Notes under the pieces: generated by a model
The model's database searches: none
What the model was told of the DNA's origin: nothing
The model's input: the letters and a program-made list of their open reading frames with translations, nothing else
Position numbers and translations under genes: made by a program
NCBI GenBank assembly: GCA_021399435.1
Contig: JAJTUP010000001.1
Coordinates: forward strand, 2,294,001-2,358,000
Direction: 5' to 3'
Length of the DNA stretch: 64,000 bases
From: Diaporthe sp. PMI_573
Taxonomy: Eukaryota > Ascomycota > Sordariomycetes > Diaporthales > Diaporthaceae
Shown: positions 37,154 to 48,119 of the stretch, one piece after another
Layout of the letters: every line of letters starts with the position of its first letter
How positions within the stretch are numbered: position 1 is the stretch's first letter

Positions 37154-38583
37154 GATGGTGATGGCCCAGATGTGATGAGTTGTTTATGATCACTCTGTGT
37201 AGAAGTTGATGCCGTTCTCCGATGTCAGGCTGTGTTTGATCCGAAGGATAAGCAGTGATGGTGATGCTCTTGAATTCGTTCAGTCTCAGCTCAAGGAAGT
37301 GGTTCAATGCGTACTATTTATACTTTTCTTCCAGCCAGACTACGGGTTCCTGTACAAAGTGTAGTGTAGAACAAATTCATGTCATCTGTACCGCCGTGTA
37401 TGTTCACCAACACAACTGTCAGAAGTCTTGGGGTGGACTTCGTGCGCATTCCATGCGTGGAGCTATTGGTTACTTCATTCTGTCATATGCAAGTGAAATC
37501 CGCGGTCCTGGTGACTCCCCTTTCCACCTGGCATACGGAGGACAGCCGATCTCGAAATCTCTCGGCCCTCCCGCTAGCGCACTTCGTCACAGTGAGCCGA
37601 TTTAGAGGATTCACATCGTGTTATAGAACACCGGCAACTCGCATACGCACGAAATCCAGGTTCACGAGCCCCATTTACTCCCATGTCAAAGTTGCTCACA
37701 GCTACACAGGCATCACACGGGCCGAGGCATCCGCCAGCATTCCTGGCAGCTCCTCTCAGTGCTGCTCTCGGCACACTGCATCCGCCTCGTCTGTCCGTGT
37801 TGCGATTGCTATGGCTGATCGCTCTTCCCACCAAGCTAGGTGTCACTCCTTTGTCACCGCCACACGCTGAATTCCCGTGGACGGACCTAACCCGCGCTGT
37901 CTAATCTTTTTGTACGTGTTGCACAAGGAGACACTCAAGCGACTCTGGCTACGCGTGCCAGTCGTACGGTGCTCCTGCCCACAATCAAGCCATGATATCT
38001 TAGGAGGGCATTACCTGGAAGGGGTCAGCCTCATTCGGGGACCGACGTTGTCTTGTGCGCAGTGTGCGAAGCTCCTTAATAGTCGATCTGAATTCTCCAG
38101 TCTACCGCCACCCGGGACGGTGGTTTGGGGGAGGTTGTGGCCAATGCCAATCCGGGATGTCTTGGGCGTCACAGCTCAGCAAACAACTCGGTTGCTCCGG
38201 GCTATTGCCACATTTATCGACAACTGCCGAAAACGTCCTCAAACAACTTGATATCACCTAGATGAGCCCTCAAAGCCTGGAGATGTCCCGAGAGCCACTC
38301 CGTCTCTGGCATTGTGTGTGGGACGGATTCCGTGGTGATTGCTAATGGGGGAAACAAGTGTACCAGGGATGGCTTCACAGCGTCGTCAGCATAGCTACAT
38401 CATGGCAGCGATGAGTGTGAGAGGTGGATGCCCACCTGACCCCAAATATGCCGGTTGCGGTCTGACCAGCGACGGTGTCCAACACAGCCTGCATTTGTGT
38501 GAATTGAGTTACCCATACGTACCCACACACATGACCCACGTAGGTATCTATCACTGTAAATTACACAGACGCTGGGTACACAT
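37154..38583. other. Intergenic, 1.43 kb
   Basis: No convincing gene. Frames to about 160 codons occur but look random. It includes the promoter of the secreted-protein gene at the left and the 3' UTR of the ribosomal protein gene at the right. Confidence 0.5.
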
Positions 38584-39752
38584 CTAAGCAGGGACGACCT
38601 CGACCGTCCTCCTGACGGGCTCGACCCTGTCCCTGCCGACGTGCGTCCGGATCTCGATCTCGAACCTGCCCACCTTCTCGACCTTGTCCACACCCTCCCC
38701 GAGCCCAAGCAGCCTGATCTCCTCGGGCTGGACGTGGATCCGCGAGGCCTCCGGGTCCAGCAGCATCTTGTCCTTGATGAAGGTCGCCACGTCGCGTACC
38801 GACACCGAGCCGTGGATCTCCTTGAGCTTCTCGGCCGCCTCCTCGGCGTGCTTGCGCTCCCTCTCTGATTCCTCTTCCTTAGCCCTGCGCTCCGCCTCGG
38901 CCTCCTCGGGCGTCTTCTCCGGCTCCGGGGGCTTCTGGGCCTCGAGCATCTTGGCCCGGCGCTTCTCGAGGGGAGAGAGGACCTTGGGCTGGTCCGCCTC
39001 GTCGCTGTGCGCCGGCTTTGCGGTGCTGCCGGCGCCGATGATCGACGGGAGGTGTTTTAGGTGGCGTTCGAAGACGATGGTCTCGGGGATCATGGTGGTG
39101 AGGAGTTCGAGGGCACGGTTGGGCTGTAGGTAGAAAGACGTCCAGTTAGCTAGGTGTCACCCAGGGGCAAAAGTCCAAGCTCCCTTCAGACATGTCCATG
39201 GGGCACTTACAGCAACATGCTCAATCTCCACGGCAGGTGTATGGCTTGGTGATTCGAGGGCAGGTTGTCGGGCCGCGGCGCCGAGGGCGACAGCGCCCTT
39301 GGGGAGGCCGGCGACCGCCTCGACTGCGTCGTCGACAATCTCCTCTTCCATCTCAAGCTGCATTCCAAACATGGGGTCGCGCTCGCCAACGTCTTTCTTA
39401 GCCAGGCCAAGCTGCTTTAAGCGAGTATCTGTCATGAATTCGGCCTTCTTCGTGGGATACCAGATGTTTCGCATTATGCCTCGTTCTATCCGGAAGATGG
39501 AGCCTGTGGAAGACGGCGTTCAGTATAGTCTGCGCCGGGTCGGGCTCTGCTGGTGCACCGTGTTGCTCACTGACCTTGCTTGCCATAGCCCTTCATGTCG
39601 ACCAGCAGTCGCACGATGACGCCCGAGTCCTTTGGCCTGTCGCTCTTCTTCCGCATCTGCCTGAAGAACGGGGTAACAGACGCGCTGTTGACCTGTGTTA
39701 TCCTCCTGAGGCACACCAGGCATGGTGCCCTGGATAACAAAGGCGACGCCAT
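38584..39752 (-). CDS. MRPL50: Mitochondrial large-subunit ribosomal protein bL9m (Mrpl50)
   Basis: Exons on the minus strand, 39575-39752, 39211-39503 and 38584-39123, encode 336 residues with introns of 71 and 87 nt. The presequence MASPLLSRAPCLVCLRR is Arg/Ser-rich. The bL9 N-terminal domain follows: VIVRLLVDMKGYGKQGSIFR and VKPG-like region IMRNIWYPTKKAEFMT, which matches the fungal mitochondrial bL9 pattern of a glycine-rich loop and the following helix. The middle is an acidic and then charged helical segment (PEKTPEEAEAERRAKEEES), and the end is beta-rich (SVSVRDVATFIKDKM, VGRFEIEIRTHVGRD). It acts in the large subunit of the mitochondrial ribosome. All junctions are in phase. Confidence 0.85.
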
Positions 39753-40237
39753 GGCAAAAGGGTGGACGAGACGCGGGTGTGTGTCTGCCTGGCAATCAAT
39801 TCCAATTGGCGATCTGCCGGAATGGTCAACCGCAAGTCGCGCGACAGATATTTTGGAGTCGAGCTCTCGACAGCAATTGGGCGAATCGGTACGCTTGCCG
39901 AGGGCTCCACACCCGAACTCTAATCCCTGAGCCGCACTTTAACGTCGACTAGCAGGAGCTTCGACATCACCCGTCTCCCAAACCCCCTCCAAACACTATA
40001 CAAACTCTTCATAATGGAGTCCAATAATTTCAACAACCGTGAAATACGTTTTTGTTTTTGTTAAACAGAAACGCTCGAATTCGCATGCACGCCGAAAGAT
40101 GAGTTTGGTGGCCATAAGTCGATTTTTAGGCTGTTTTAAGACCTTAACTTCGTACCTCTACATTACCCTTATTTCTCACCAAAAAAATATATTATTAAGA
40201 CATTCTCCACATTTGATTTGTCATCTTGAGTTCTAAA
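39753..40237. other. Left border of the accessory region, 485 bp
   Basis: Composition changes here: after about 39950 the DNA becomes AT-rich. No gene is seen. The left part is the bL9m promoter. Confidence 0.5.
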
Positions 40238-41029
40238 CAGCGACGAAATTGCGTTAGTCGGAGACACAATAGCCTGATTGGGCAAGTATCCATATCTTGA
40301 AGCCAGTTGGGACCGGCTTGTTGGGATTGTTGTTGTCTCTAGAAACCGGCCTGTAAATCATACCATAGCCTCATCAATAGTAAGGTCGGCTCCGACTGTA
40401 TAGAAAGAGCACTCATTAACCTTCTGATATACCTTCGGCATCGGATTGTCCTGGGCCCGGGCAGATTGAAATTCAGAGGTATCAAAGATCCGTAGCCGTC
40501 GGAGCAGTAGTTGGAAGCGATTCCTGGATATGCATAGAGGTGGTTTAGGGTATTTTGGATGCCCGTTGATGTGAAGGTCTTTGGCTTAAGAGTGTTCTTG
40601 CGGATGCAAATTTTGCAACCCCACTTCCTGTCGTTGCCTTTCTGGATATCGTACCCATACTCCCAAGCCCAGGAATTAGTATCTCTAACCCTTTGAGACC
40701 AGGTGAAGCCGGGGAAACGGCGCCAAAGAGATTCTTCATATTGCCGCTCTTTGGTAGTGGAATCTGGCGAGGTGGACTTAGAACGTCGAGTTGGCGAGAA
40801 TGGCGTGAAAGCTGTAGACGCTGGAGACGACCTAAAATTTCCATCATCGTCAACAGCAGTGATGGCGTCAGAATCTGATAAAATACTCATCCTGAGCTAG
40901 TGACGCAATGCAATCGGTGTAGCTGTTGAAATCGATGTGGCAGTTAGAAGCAGAATTGAGGGCAGAACAGAGGCTAAAAGGAGGTGTCTCCCATATAAGC
41001 CACACATAGCCTTAGTTATGGCGTCGCTG
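40238..41029. mobile_element. Decayed hAT-type element (candidate ends)
   Basis: The stretch encloses a transposase-like fragment on the minus strand. It starts with CAGCGACG at 40238-40245 and ends with the complement CGTCGCTG at 41022-41029, a start/end pattern like hAT terminal inverted repeats. Beyond eight bases the ends match poorly, and the flanking 8-mers (GTTCTAAA and TTAGGATT) do not form a target-site duplication. The borders are therefore tentative; the mobile origin of the inner ORF is better supported. Confidence 0.4.
40339..40890 (-). pseudogene. hAT transposase N-terminal remnant with BED-type zinc finger
   Basis: The frame of 183 codons starts at an ATG at 40890. After a Ser/Thr/Asp-rich lead, it shows SWAWEYGYDIQKGNDRKWGC, then KICIRKNTLKPKTF and GIQNTLNHLYAYPGI. 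This is the pattern of the BED finger at the start of fungal hAT transposases: Trp pair, C-x2-C, and a helix ending in His pairs. The second half of the His motif is lost (HLYAYP instead of the usual second His). The frame ends soon after, with no DDE catalytic region or hAT dimerisation domain in the window. It is best read as a relic; exaptation as a small DNA-binding protein is possible but unsupported. Confidence 0.65.
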
Positions 41030-41535
41030 TTAGGATTTATACCAGTCCGCAGTTACAGTCACTAACAGTGGCTAGTAGTCCCACTTCATATCCACGAAAT
41101 CAACGAGATCCACCAACTTCAAGGTAATATTGAGTTGGGCAGCTTACTAATAAAGTCCTCCATTGAGTTGGTTGAGTTGGCCGTTGATCAACGAGTTGAT
41201 CAACTCGTTGATTACGTTGAGTTGTTTGGGTCTCTGCCTACGCCTATATCAATACCACAAATAGCGTCGTCATCCATCTCTCAGTCACATACAGTAAACA
41301 CAGGGTTCGTTCCGGCCGGGATTACTCATTCAATCAGGGGTGGTATCACACAATAGCGTATCAGTACGGTTTACTCAGCCAAGACTGTAGCATGGTGAAA
41401 TCAGGAACGTATGTACATCTTTTCTCTTCTGTCGATGAAAAAGCTGAATGGCGGTGGCTCGTTCGGGGCCAAAAGACTCCCACAGGACACGAGGTTTTCC
41501 AGACCGACCCCTCTTCATTGTGCCTTGCTGCTTTC
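41030..41535. other. Gap before the flippase gene, 506 bp, with GTTGA-rich repeats
   Basis: GTTGA/TCAAC motifs recur between about 41090 and 41225, including a perfect palindrome. The right part is the 3' region of the flippase gene. Confidence 0.5.
41187..41212. repeat. Perfect 26-nt palindrome
   Basis: Half-site ATCAACGAGTTGA is followed without spacer by its exact reverse complement. It is embedded in further GAGTTG/GTTGA copies on both sides. It could be a transposon end, a dimer-binding site or a cruciform-prone site. Confidence 0.9.
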
Positions 41536-44500
41536 TCAATCGTCCTTTTGGAGCTGCCCCAGCACCCGCTTGACTGACGGATCCTTCTCCATCTCCTGCC
41601 ACAAACGCGGTTCCCAGTCTGTGAAGCCTTCCCTAACGCCGCCTCCCCTTTTTTCTATCTGCCGACCCGAGGACCAACACCGAGAAAACCACGCCCTCAG
41701 AGCGTGACTCTGCTTAAATGACCTGAATAACATTTCCATGAAATACAAAAGCGCCAAAACAAAGATCATTGTGCACCACCAGGAGGCCTCTTTACCGAAG
41801 CCGAGAAATAGCCCGCCCCGGACAGAGTAGGGCCCTGCGTTTGGAGGCAGAGTGGACGCGGTTATCAGCGCGTAGCACCACAGCGCCAGGATACTAGCAA
41901 GGAAGCACCACAAGACGATTTGTGTCTTGTGATTCAATTCGATGATCCTGCTCCATGTCAGCACAGCACGATAAACCTGGACAGTTTTTACCCACATGAT
42001 CTTGTAGTTAATCCACGCCACGCAGACCACATACGTCAACAAGCCTTGTGCGTAGAGTCCATCATCCCCAACCATCGCCGAACCAGCGTAGCCAGCCCAG
42101 CAGCCAGCATAGGCGATCAGGCCGGAAAGCAGAGCGTTTCCAAACCATCCCAGATAAATGGCCATGCTAAGGCCTTCCCCGTCTTGGCCGTATCTGTACA
42201 GTTTCGGCACGACCTTGAGAGTGCGGGACTTCAGGTCTTGCTCCCACGTGCCGATGACGATGATGCAAGCCACCGTAAAGAAACTGATCAGCGCTAAACT
42301 GCTTGGTTCGTATAGACTGGTTCCTGTGGCTCCTGTTTGCTGTTGAAAAAGCGCTTGTGGGAAGAAGACGAAGGTTTCTTTCCAAAAAGTGGCTAGGATA
42401 AAACGTGTGGTACGGTAGTAGTTCCACCGACCATGAACCAGCATCAACTTAGAGAGGTAACGGAATTGGGAAATACTAAAGTCAGCAATCCGAGCTGCCT
42501 GCTGCCCCTCCAGGCCTGAGATGCCGACTCCGACGTTGGCGGCTGATATCATGGCAAGGTCGTTTGCACCATCGCCTATTGCCAGTGTCAGTGGCTTCTT
42601 CGGCCCTGGTTTAAGCCACGAGAAGAGTCCTGAGCTATCTCTAGGAGGGCCTTTGCGAATGATGTTGACGAGGAACGCCTTCTGAGCTGGCGAAGCGCGG
42701 CAACAGATAACCGAGTCAAGCATCGTCACCAGTGAGACGAAGAGGTTGCGTAGGCGGACCGCTGAAGGTTCTTCAATAGCAGTCAATGTTTCGCCGTCGA
42801 TTACTACAGCCACGTGATGCCGCGAAGGGTCGCCATAGGTCAGTTGTAGTTGATACTGAACTTTGTCGGCTACATCAGCGACCTGGAGCTCTAGATCTCC
42901 GTCGCTGATATCGAGCACGAACACGGTTGACTCAGGGCCGCAGATGCGAGTCGAATGAGAGATGTTGATAGCCGTCTCCCGCTTGTCGCCGGTAAGCATC
43001 CAAATTTTAACATTAGCTTCGCGGAGTTTCGCAATTGTTTCCGGGACTCCCTGCTGTAGCTTATCCTCCACAGCAGACGCGCCGATGAGCTCCAGTGACT
43101 GCTCCAAGAGATCGCTCACGTCCTCCATGCGTTCTTGACGATTATCCAAACTGGCTTCTGCCTCTTGATAGAGCTGCTTCCAACTGTCATACTCCTCGTG
43201 CCCCAGGAACTTGCCAGCATACACGAGGGTGCGAAGACCCTCCCTGGCATACTCGTCAATGTGTGAGAAGCACTTGCGAATATTATCGGCTTCGTCCGAG
43301 ATGCTCGGCTCCTGAAGGAACTCGAACCGGGATGCTTCGGAGGATTTGGCTTTGTCCGTACGCACCGGTTGCGGTTGTAGATGGATCCAAGGGTCGCCGT
43401 TCCTTGGGGAAGGTTGACTGTACACTGACCGACCATCCAGCTCCCTGGCTGACACTGAAGCTCCCAACGAGTTTGATGCGCGATAGCCACGGTGACCGAA
43501 TGGTGCTGTCGCTCCCTTGACATGACCCTTCGCCGGGTTCTGTCTACCTTCAATTTCCAGTCTCGCCGACTTCAGTCGTGGCAGAAGGATGCTGTCAGCT
43601 CCTTTACAGATGAGCCAAATTCTTCCGTCGGGGCAGCGAACAACAATCGTCATTCTCTTGCGTTTGCTACTGAACTCGATCACGTCAAGGATCTCAAAGG
43701 TTGACTTGGACGTTTGGGCGTCGGTATGCGGCATCTGTACCGTAATGAACTGCGAAGAACGCTGCAAGACCAAGAAACCCAAGTCTCTGGCACCTCTGAC
43801 CAGGGCTAACTCGTCAGGAGATGAGGCCTGAAAGTCCATCTGGCCGTCCTCCCCCCTTTCGGGAAGGCAGGTATGGCATAGCGCCATTGCCAGGATGTAG
43901 CGTGTCGCTCTGACAGCGAAGGGTGAGAATGGTTCGGACCTGATGTATTCCAGCATATCACTAGTGTCCAATCTGGTCTCGCTCGGAGTCGTGTCGGTTG
44001 GATCGTCCAGCAAGTCCATATGGTGCAACCAAGATGTACCGGCGATGCTCAGGTTGCGTAGCTTCATGATATTTTCTGTCAACGTCCCGGTCTTGTCGCT
44101 AAAGACATAGCTGATTTGCCCAAGGTCATCCAGGTTGTTTGTATTGTTCACGCCGGCTGGCGTATCTGTTTCCTTATGGTAGATTTCCAGGTCGTTGGTA
44201 ATAAGAGTCATCTGGCCTAGCTTGATACCCTCTAGGCCAACGTAGAGAGAAAGTGGGATGACGTTGTTGAACATGATGATAAAGCCCATGAAGATATCCG
44301 CCATGCGAATCTGTGTATAGGACAAGTACCACGTGAAGGGCCCATTGGTGTTCTGCCAGGCGACGTGCGCTACCGTGCATACCGCAGCACTAACCAGCAC
44401 ATAGAGCATCAGGAACAGAACAATTTTGTTCGTTGTTGCCTCAAGTGCTGGCTTCTTTGGTTTCATGTCCTTGTTGGCATTCAGTCTGATCTTGCACTCT

Positions 44501-45378
44501 TCTCCGGTGTTGATAACAATGCCGACGACGTAAGAGGTATTCCGAATCGTGCTACCCCGGTAGATAACTTCGTTCAGTGTAAGAGGCCTCGTAACACCAC
44601 CAGCTGCTAGCTTGCTGTCGAATCGATAAAAGTCCGCGTTTGGGTCTTCAATGGTCAAACGAGCTTGGCACTCGCTGATACGCTCGATGGTGCTACAGTC
44701 GGGCATGTGGGCTGGCTTTTGCTTGGCCTTCAGACTTGTCTCGCCATCCAGAGCCATTGTTTCGACATACGCGAGGCCGTCCTCTCCGTCGACATGGAGA
44801 AGAACGATATCGGCGGGGACATCGTCATTTCGCCCAAGCATGATGATTTCGCCGACTTTGAGGTCTTTCCAGCGGCTAGTCATCCACTGAAAGCGTGTGG
44901 AGTTTGAACCAGTGTAGTGCTGCGCGTCGAGAGCCAAGGATCCCTCAGCTCCAGAGGCTGCATCACGGAGGACGCTGACCTCGCGGTTGTTCTCGGCGAC
45001 GTCCTGCCGGTGTCTTTTCCAATCGTAGTAGGCCTCTTTAGCAATTATGATAGCGAGGAACACAACGAGCGGGATAACAGTAGTGAATGTTCCGGTGGTA
45101 CTGAACCCAGGGATCATCTGCAAAATGGAGATGATGAGTTGGTAGACGTTAGCCAGACGGGTGAACTGGTAGACGATCTGACGGGGCAGGAAGTCGAAGA
45201 CATTGTATTTCGAAGTCTTGATCGCGTTTGAAATGTAGGGCTTTTGCCGCCGGTCATCCAGCAGAAGTTGCTTGTGGTCCAACGTCACGGGAATCTGACG
45301 GCCGTTGGGGGAAGGCGGTAGAGGAGAACCCTTCAACAGCGATCGGAGAGATCGTATATTGAAGGACGAGAATGCCAT
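41536..45378 (-). CDS. P4-ATPase phospholipid flippase, Dnf3/DnfC type
   Basis: A single exon encodes 1,280 residues; the ATG is at 45378. P4-ATPases move phospholipids from the outer to the inner leaflet of membranes. All core motifs are intact: LDGET (A domain, about 210-214), SDKTGTLTEN with the phosphorylated Asp at 428, MLTGDKRETA, and the hinge GDGANDLAMI. The TM4 motif reads NNVIPLSLYVGLE (PLSL at 375-378), not PISL. Together with the KLGQMTLI stretch after it, this points to the Dnf3/DnfC branch. About ten transmembrane helices are expected, with the first pair around 75-120. The N-terminus is short and total length is less than I recall for standard DnfC, so it may be an extra paralogue. 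It faces a CDC50 subunit gene across a shared 1.37-kb promoter. Confidence 0.93.
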   Translation of the reverse strand: MAFSSFNIRSLRSLLKGSPLPPSPNGRQIPVTLDHKQLLLDDRRQKPYISNAIKTSKYNVFDFLPRQIVYQFTRLANVYQLIISILQMIPGFSTTGTFTTVIPLVVFLAIIIAKEAYYDWKRHRQDVAENNREVSVLRDAASGAEGSLALDAQHYTGSNSTRFQWMTSRWKDLKVGEIIMLGRNDDVPADIVLLHVDGEDGLAYVETMALDGETSLKAKQKPAHMPDCSTIERISECQARLTIEDPNADFYRFDSKLAAGGVTRPLTLNEVIYRGSTIRNTSYVVGIVINTGEECKIRLNANKDMKPKKPALEATTNKIVLFLMLYVLVSAAVCTVAHVAWQNTNGPFTWYLSYTQIRMADIFMGFIIMFNNVIPLSLYVGLEGIKLGQMTLITNDLEIYHKETDTPAGVNNTNNLDDLGQISYVFSDKTGTLTENIMKLRNLSIAGTSWLHHMDLLDDPTDTTPSETRLDTSDMLEYIRSEPFSPFAVRATRYILAMALCHTCLPERGEDGQMDFQASSPDELALVRGARDLGFLVLQRSSQFITVQMPHTDAQTSKSTFEILDVIEFSSKRKRMTIVVRCPDGRIWLICKGADSILLPRLKSARLEIEGRQNPAKGHVKGATAPFGHRGYRASNSLGASVSARELDGRSVYSQPSPRNGDPWIHLQPQPVRTDKAKSSEASRFEFLQEPSISDEADNIRKCFSHIDEYAREGLRTLVYAGKFLGHEEYDSWKQLYQEAEASLDNRQERMEDVSDLLEQSLELIGASAVEDKLQQGVPETIAKLREANVKIWMLTGDKRETAINISHSTRICGPESTVFVLDISDGDLELQVADVADKVQYQLQLTYGDPSRHHVAVVIDGETLTAIEEPSAVRLRNLFVSLVTMLDSVICCRASPAQKAFLVNIIRKGPPRDSSGLFSWLKPGPKKPLTLAIGDGANDLAMISAANVGVGISGLEGQQAARIADFSISQFRYLSKLMLVHGRWNYYRTTRFILATFWKETFVFFPQALFQQQTGATGTSLYEPSSLALISFFTVACIIVIGTWEQDLKSRTLKVVPKLYRYGQDGEGLSMAIYLGWFGNALLSGLIAYAGCWAGYAGSAMVGDDGLYAQGLLTYVVCVAWINYKIMWVKTVQVYRAVLTWSRIIELNHKTQIVLWCFLASILALWCYALITASTLPPNAGPYSVRGGLFLGFGKEASWWCTMIFVLALLYFMEMLFRSFKQSHALRAWFSRCWSSGRQIEKRGGGVREGFTDWEPRLWQEMEKDPSVKRVLGQLQKDD

Positions 45379-46748
45379 GTTTTGGGAGTCGTGATGTCGG
45401 CGTTGAGGTATGTGATCGGATCGAGCTATGCTTTTGTCAAAACAAGGGCCGGACAGCCTGTGGCGAGGGACCGAGTTGTTGGGTTATAAGGAGGAAGGCC
45501 GACGACGAAACGGCTGAAAACAACGGCGAACAACTGGTAGAGCGCTTCCCGACGCGTCTCGGGAAAGGCAGGTGCCAAGTCACAATGGGATTTCAGCGCT
45601 GTGCATTTGTCTGATGAGATTGTCTGCACGTTGCAGAAATGGGCCGTCACGATCGTCTCGGTATTTAGGTATGAATACCGGATTGACTCGTTCACCCCGA
45701 AACTCGCATCCCCTGTAGGCCCCATGCGCGCTTGTTATTTTGGATGCAAAACCTATCTCAGCAGGGCCTCGGTCAAACCAGCCGGGGAATAGTACACGGT
45801 ATCAGGGCTTGTAACGAACCAGATACCCTGATCAAGCAGATTTCTGGTTGAACCAGTTAATACGGTAACACATTCTGACGGCAAGGTCACCCAGTTAGGC
45901 TGTGCCGCGGCTGCGTCCATGTGTGGTCCGTCTGAGACAAGAACTCTTGGCACTGGTCAAAGATTGCTGAGAACGAGAACGAGAACGAACAAAAGCTTAA
46001 TCGCTTTTCCCCCAGCCTTATTAGTGCTATAGGGGTTAATTACAGCCTTGCGGATCCTTGCATTTGGCGATCGCCAAACGTGTCGGCTGTGAAGCGGATT
46101 GATAATTACAAACCACTTTAATGATTCGTGTCTTGTGTGGGAGCTGATCTCAGGGAAGTGTCGGAACCGAAAGGCTCAAATCCGAACGCCAATAACAGCC
46201 GGACAAATTCCAGGCAGCAGTGCAACCGCGGGCTTAGCATATGTTGGCTGAGCCTTCCGGGCCCCTGCTTGAGTGCGTCGGCCACGTAGCCTGACACAGT
46301 TTGCGAAAACGATCAAGTGTGGGGAGCAAGGGTAACTAATTACCCACACCACTTACCTGGCTTGTTTGAACGTTGCATGCCGGCAGTGATGAGAACCCGT
46401 ATCAGGAATGAATGAGGCTGATGAAGTATTCTCATCTCTTTTCTTTCAAGACGGCACTCGGATCTTTCGTGCATGCCGCCGATTGCTCACAGGAATCATC
46501 ATCTCCTACTCACTTCTGACAACAAGCTTGTATCACTATCATTCCCAACGCAAATAAGCGTCCTTGTGTCCTCGTTCTTTTATTCCAAAAGAGCTTGATA
46601 ACCGGGTGTCTGAGTCCTCTATTTACAATTGATACGGTCTCCCATTTTCTGGTTCAACCTCCGGTGTTTGTACTCCGACTCCGTCTTTCCCTTTGTTCTC
46701 TTCGGCTCTTCGCAGAGCTTGATTCCTCAAGGCCGGCAACCCTTTACG
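45379..46748. promoter_or_regulatory. Shared divergent promoter of flippase and CDC50 genes
   Basis: This is 1.37 kb between the two start codons. An inverted repeat TTCCCGA-N6-TCGGGAA (45546-45565) contains CCG-N8-CGG, a candidate zinc-cluster regulator site about 170 bp from the flippase start. No coding frame of interest is seen. Confidence 0.5.
45546..45565. promoter_or_regulatory. Candidate Zn2Cys6 binding site, CCG-N8-CGG
   Basis: Seven-base perfect arms lie around a 6-nt centre. Everted or inverted CGG triplets are the known target form of Zn2Cys6 dimers; assignment to the regulator at 55738 is a guess. Confidence 0.3.
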
Positions 46749-48119
46749 ATGCTACATTTCCGGAAGATGAAGAAGGAGATGGACGATACGTCGCGGAGGC
46801 CAGATGATACGCCGTATAAGCAGCAGCGGATGAAATCATGGGAGTAAGTACTGGCGAGATTGTATGAGATTGCAACGACTTGACAGCGACTGAGCAGGCC
46901 GATATTGACACCCACGACTGCAATTAAGCTGTTTCTGATCCTTGGGCTCATCATGACAGCCATCGGAGGATTCTGGCTGGCCAAGGATAGTGGCGTGAGA
47001 TAATTCCCGCCGATGCCTATCGCCCGTCAAGGCTGACATTTCAAAAGATCAGGCAAATTCGCATTGACTACACCCGATGCGACGAAATCGAATCATACGA
47101 CGAACTAGAGGTGATGCCGCCGGATAATGTGTTCAAACAATTCCGGGCCTCCTCTGCCGGGCAGCCTGTAGACCAATGGAAAAGGTCGAACCAAACCCTC
47201 ACGTTCGACGGAGTAACTAAAAACTACACAATGTGCACAATAGAGTTCTTCCTTCCGGAGGATTTGCAGCCGCCAGTATTATACCACTACCAGCTCACGA
47301 ACTTCCTCCAAAACCACCGCGAATACATTAACTCTCGTCACAATGGACAACTAGCGGGGCAAAATATTAGCCTCAGCGCTATAAAGACTTCTGAGTGCGG
47401 GCCGCTCAAGACGCTAAGGTCGACCGATGACGGGACGGAGAGGATCATTTATCCCTGCGGATTGATCGCTAACTCTTATTTCAACGACACCTTTGAGAAC
47501 CCTCTTCGCCTTGCAACTGCCAGCACATCGAACAAGACTCAACCTTACGTCATGTTAAAGACAGGAATTGCGATGGAGCTTGACAAGACTCTGTACAGAC
47601 CGAGTGCATACGAATTTGCCTACGGACCAGCGGGTAACAGAAGTACAATTGTCCCGCCACCAGCTTGGGCAGCCCGGTTTCCGAATGGGTATCACTCTGG
47701 AAACATGTTCAATCCCGCTGTGGACGAATCCTTCATGGTTTGGATGCGGAACTCCGCAGGCTCCCGATTCTCTAAGTTGGCCATGCGCAACGACAAGGAT
47801 ACAATGGAGAGGGGCATGTATCGCCTGAATGTCTTTTCACGTATGTTTTACAAACGGTCTTCCAGAATGAAGCTGATTATTTCTAGATTTTCCAGCAAAA
47901 GATAACCGCGGTTCAAAATCACTCATAATCTCCACGAAATCGGTCATCGGATATGGTAACGATTTTGTGGGAAGTGCCTATGTTGCGCTGGGAGGCTGTA
48001 GTCTACTCATAGCTCTCGTGTCCGCACTGACATTGAGGTATCGGCCTCGGAGGCTGGTGGAACACGACTACCTCTATCGGCACGACATGCTGCTACGAAA
48101 CCGTAGCCCAAGCTTCTGA
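46749..48119 (+). CDS. CDC50/LEM3-family flippase beta subunit
   Basis: Exons 46749-46843, 46898-46994, 47048-47840 and 47887-48119 encode 405 residues. The N-terminus carries the family's cytosolic signature SRRPDDTPYKQQRMKSWEPI. A first transmembrane helix follows (TTAIKLFLILGLIMTAIGGF, about 38-57). The large ectodomain has conserved elements DYTRCDEIE, CTIEFFLPEDLQPPVLYHYQ, YPCGLIANSYFNDTF and several N-glycosylation sequons. A second helix (VGSAYVALGGCSLLIALVSA) and a basic tail (LRYRPRRL) end the protein. CDC50 proteins are obligate partners of P4-ATPases for exit from the endoplasmic reticulum and for activity. The divergent flippase gene is its obvious partner; the yeast Dnf3-Crf1 pair is the closest known model. 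Start may be at 46749 or at the in-frame ATG at 46767. Confidence 0.93.
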
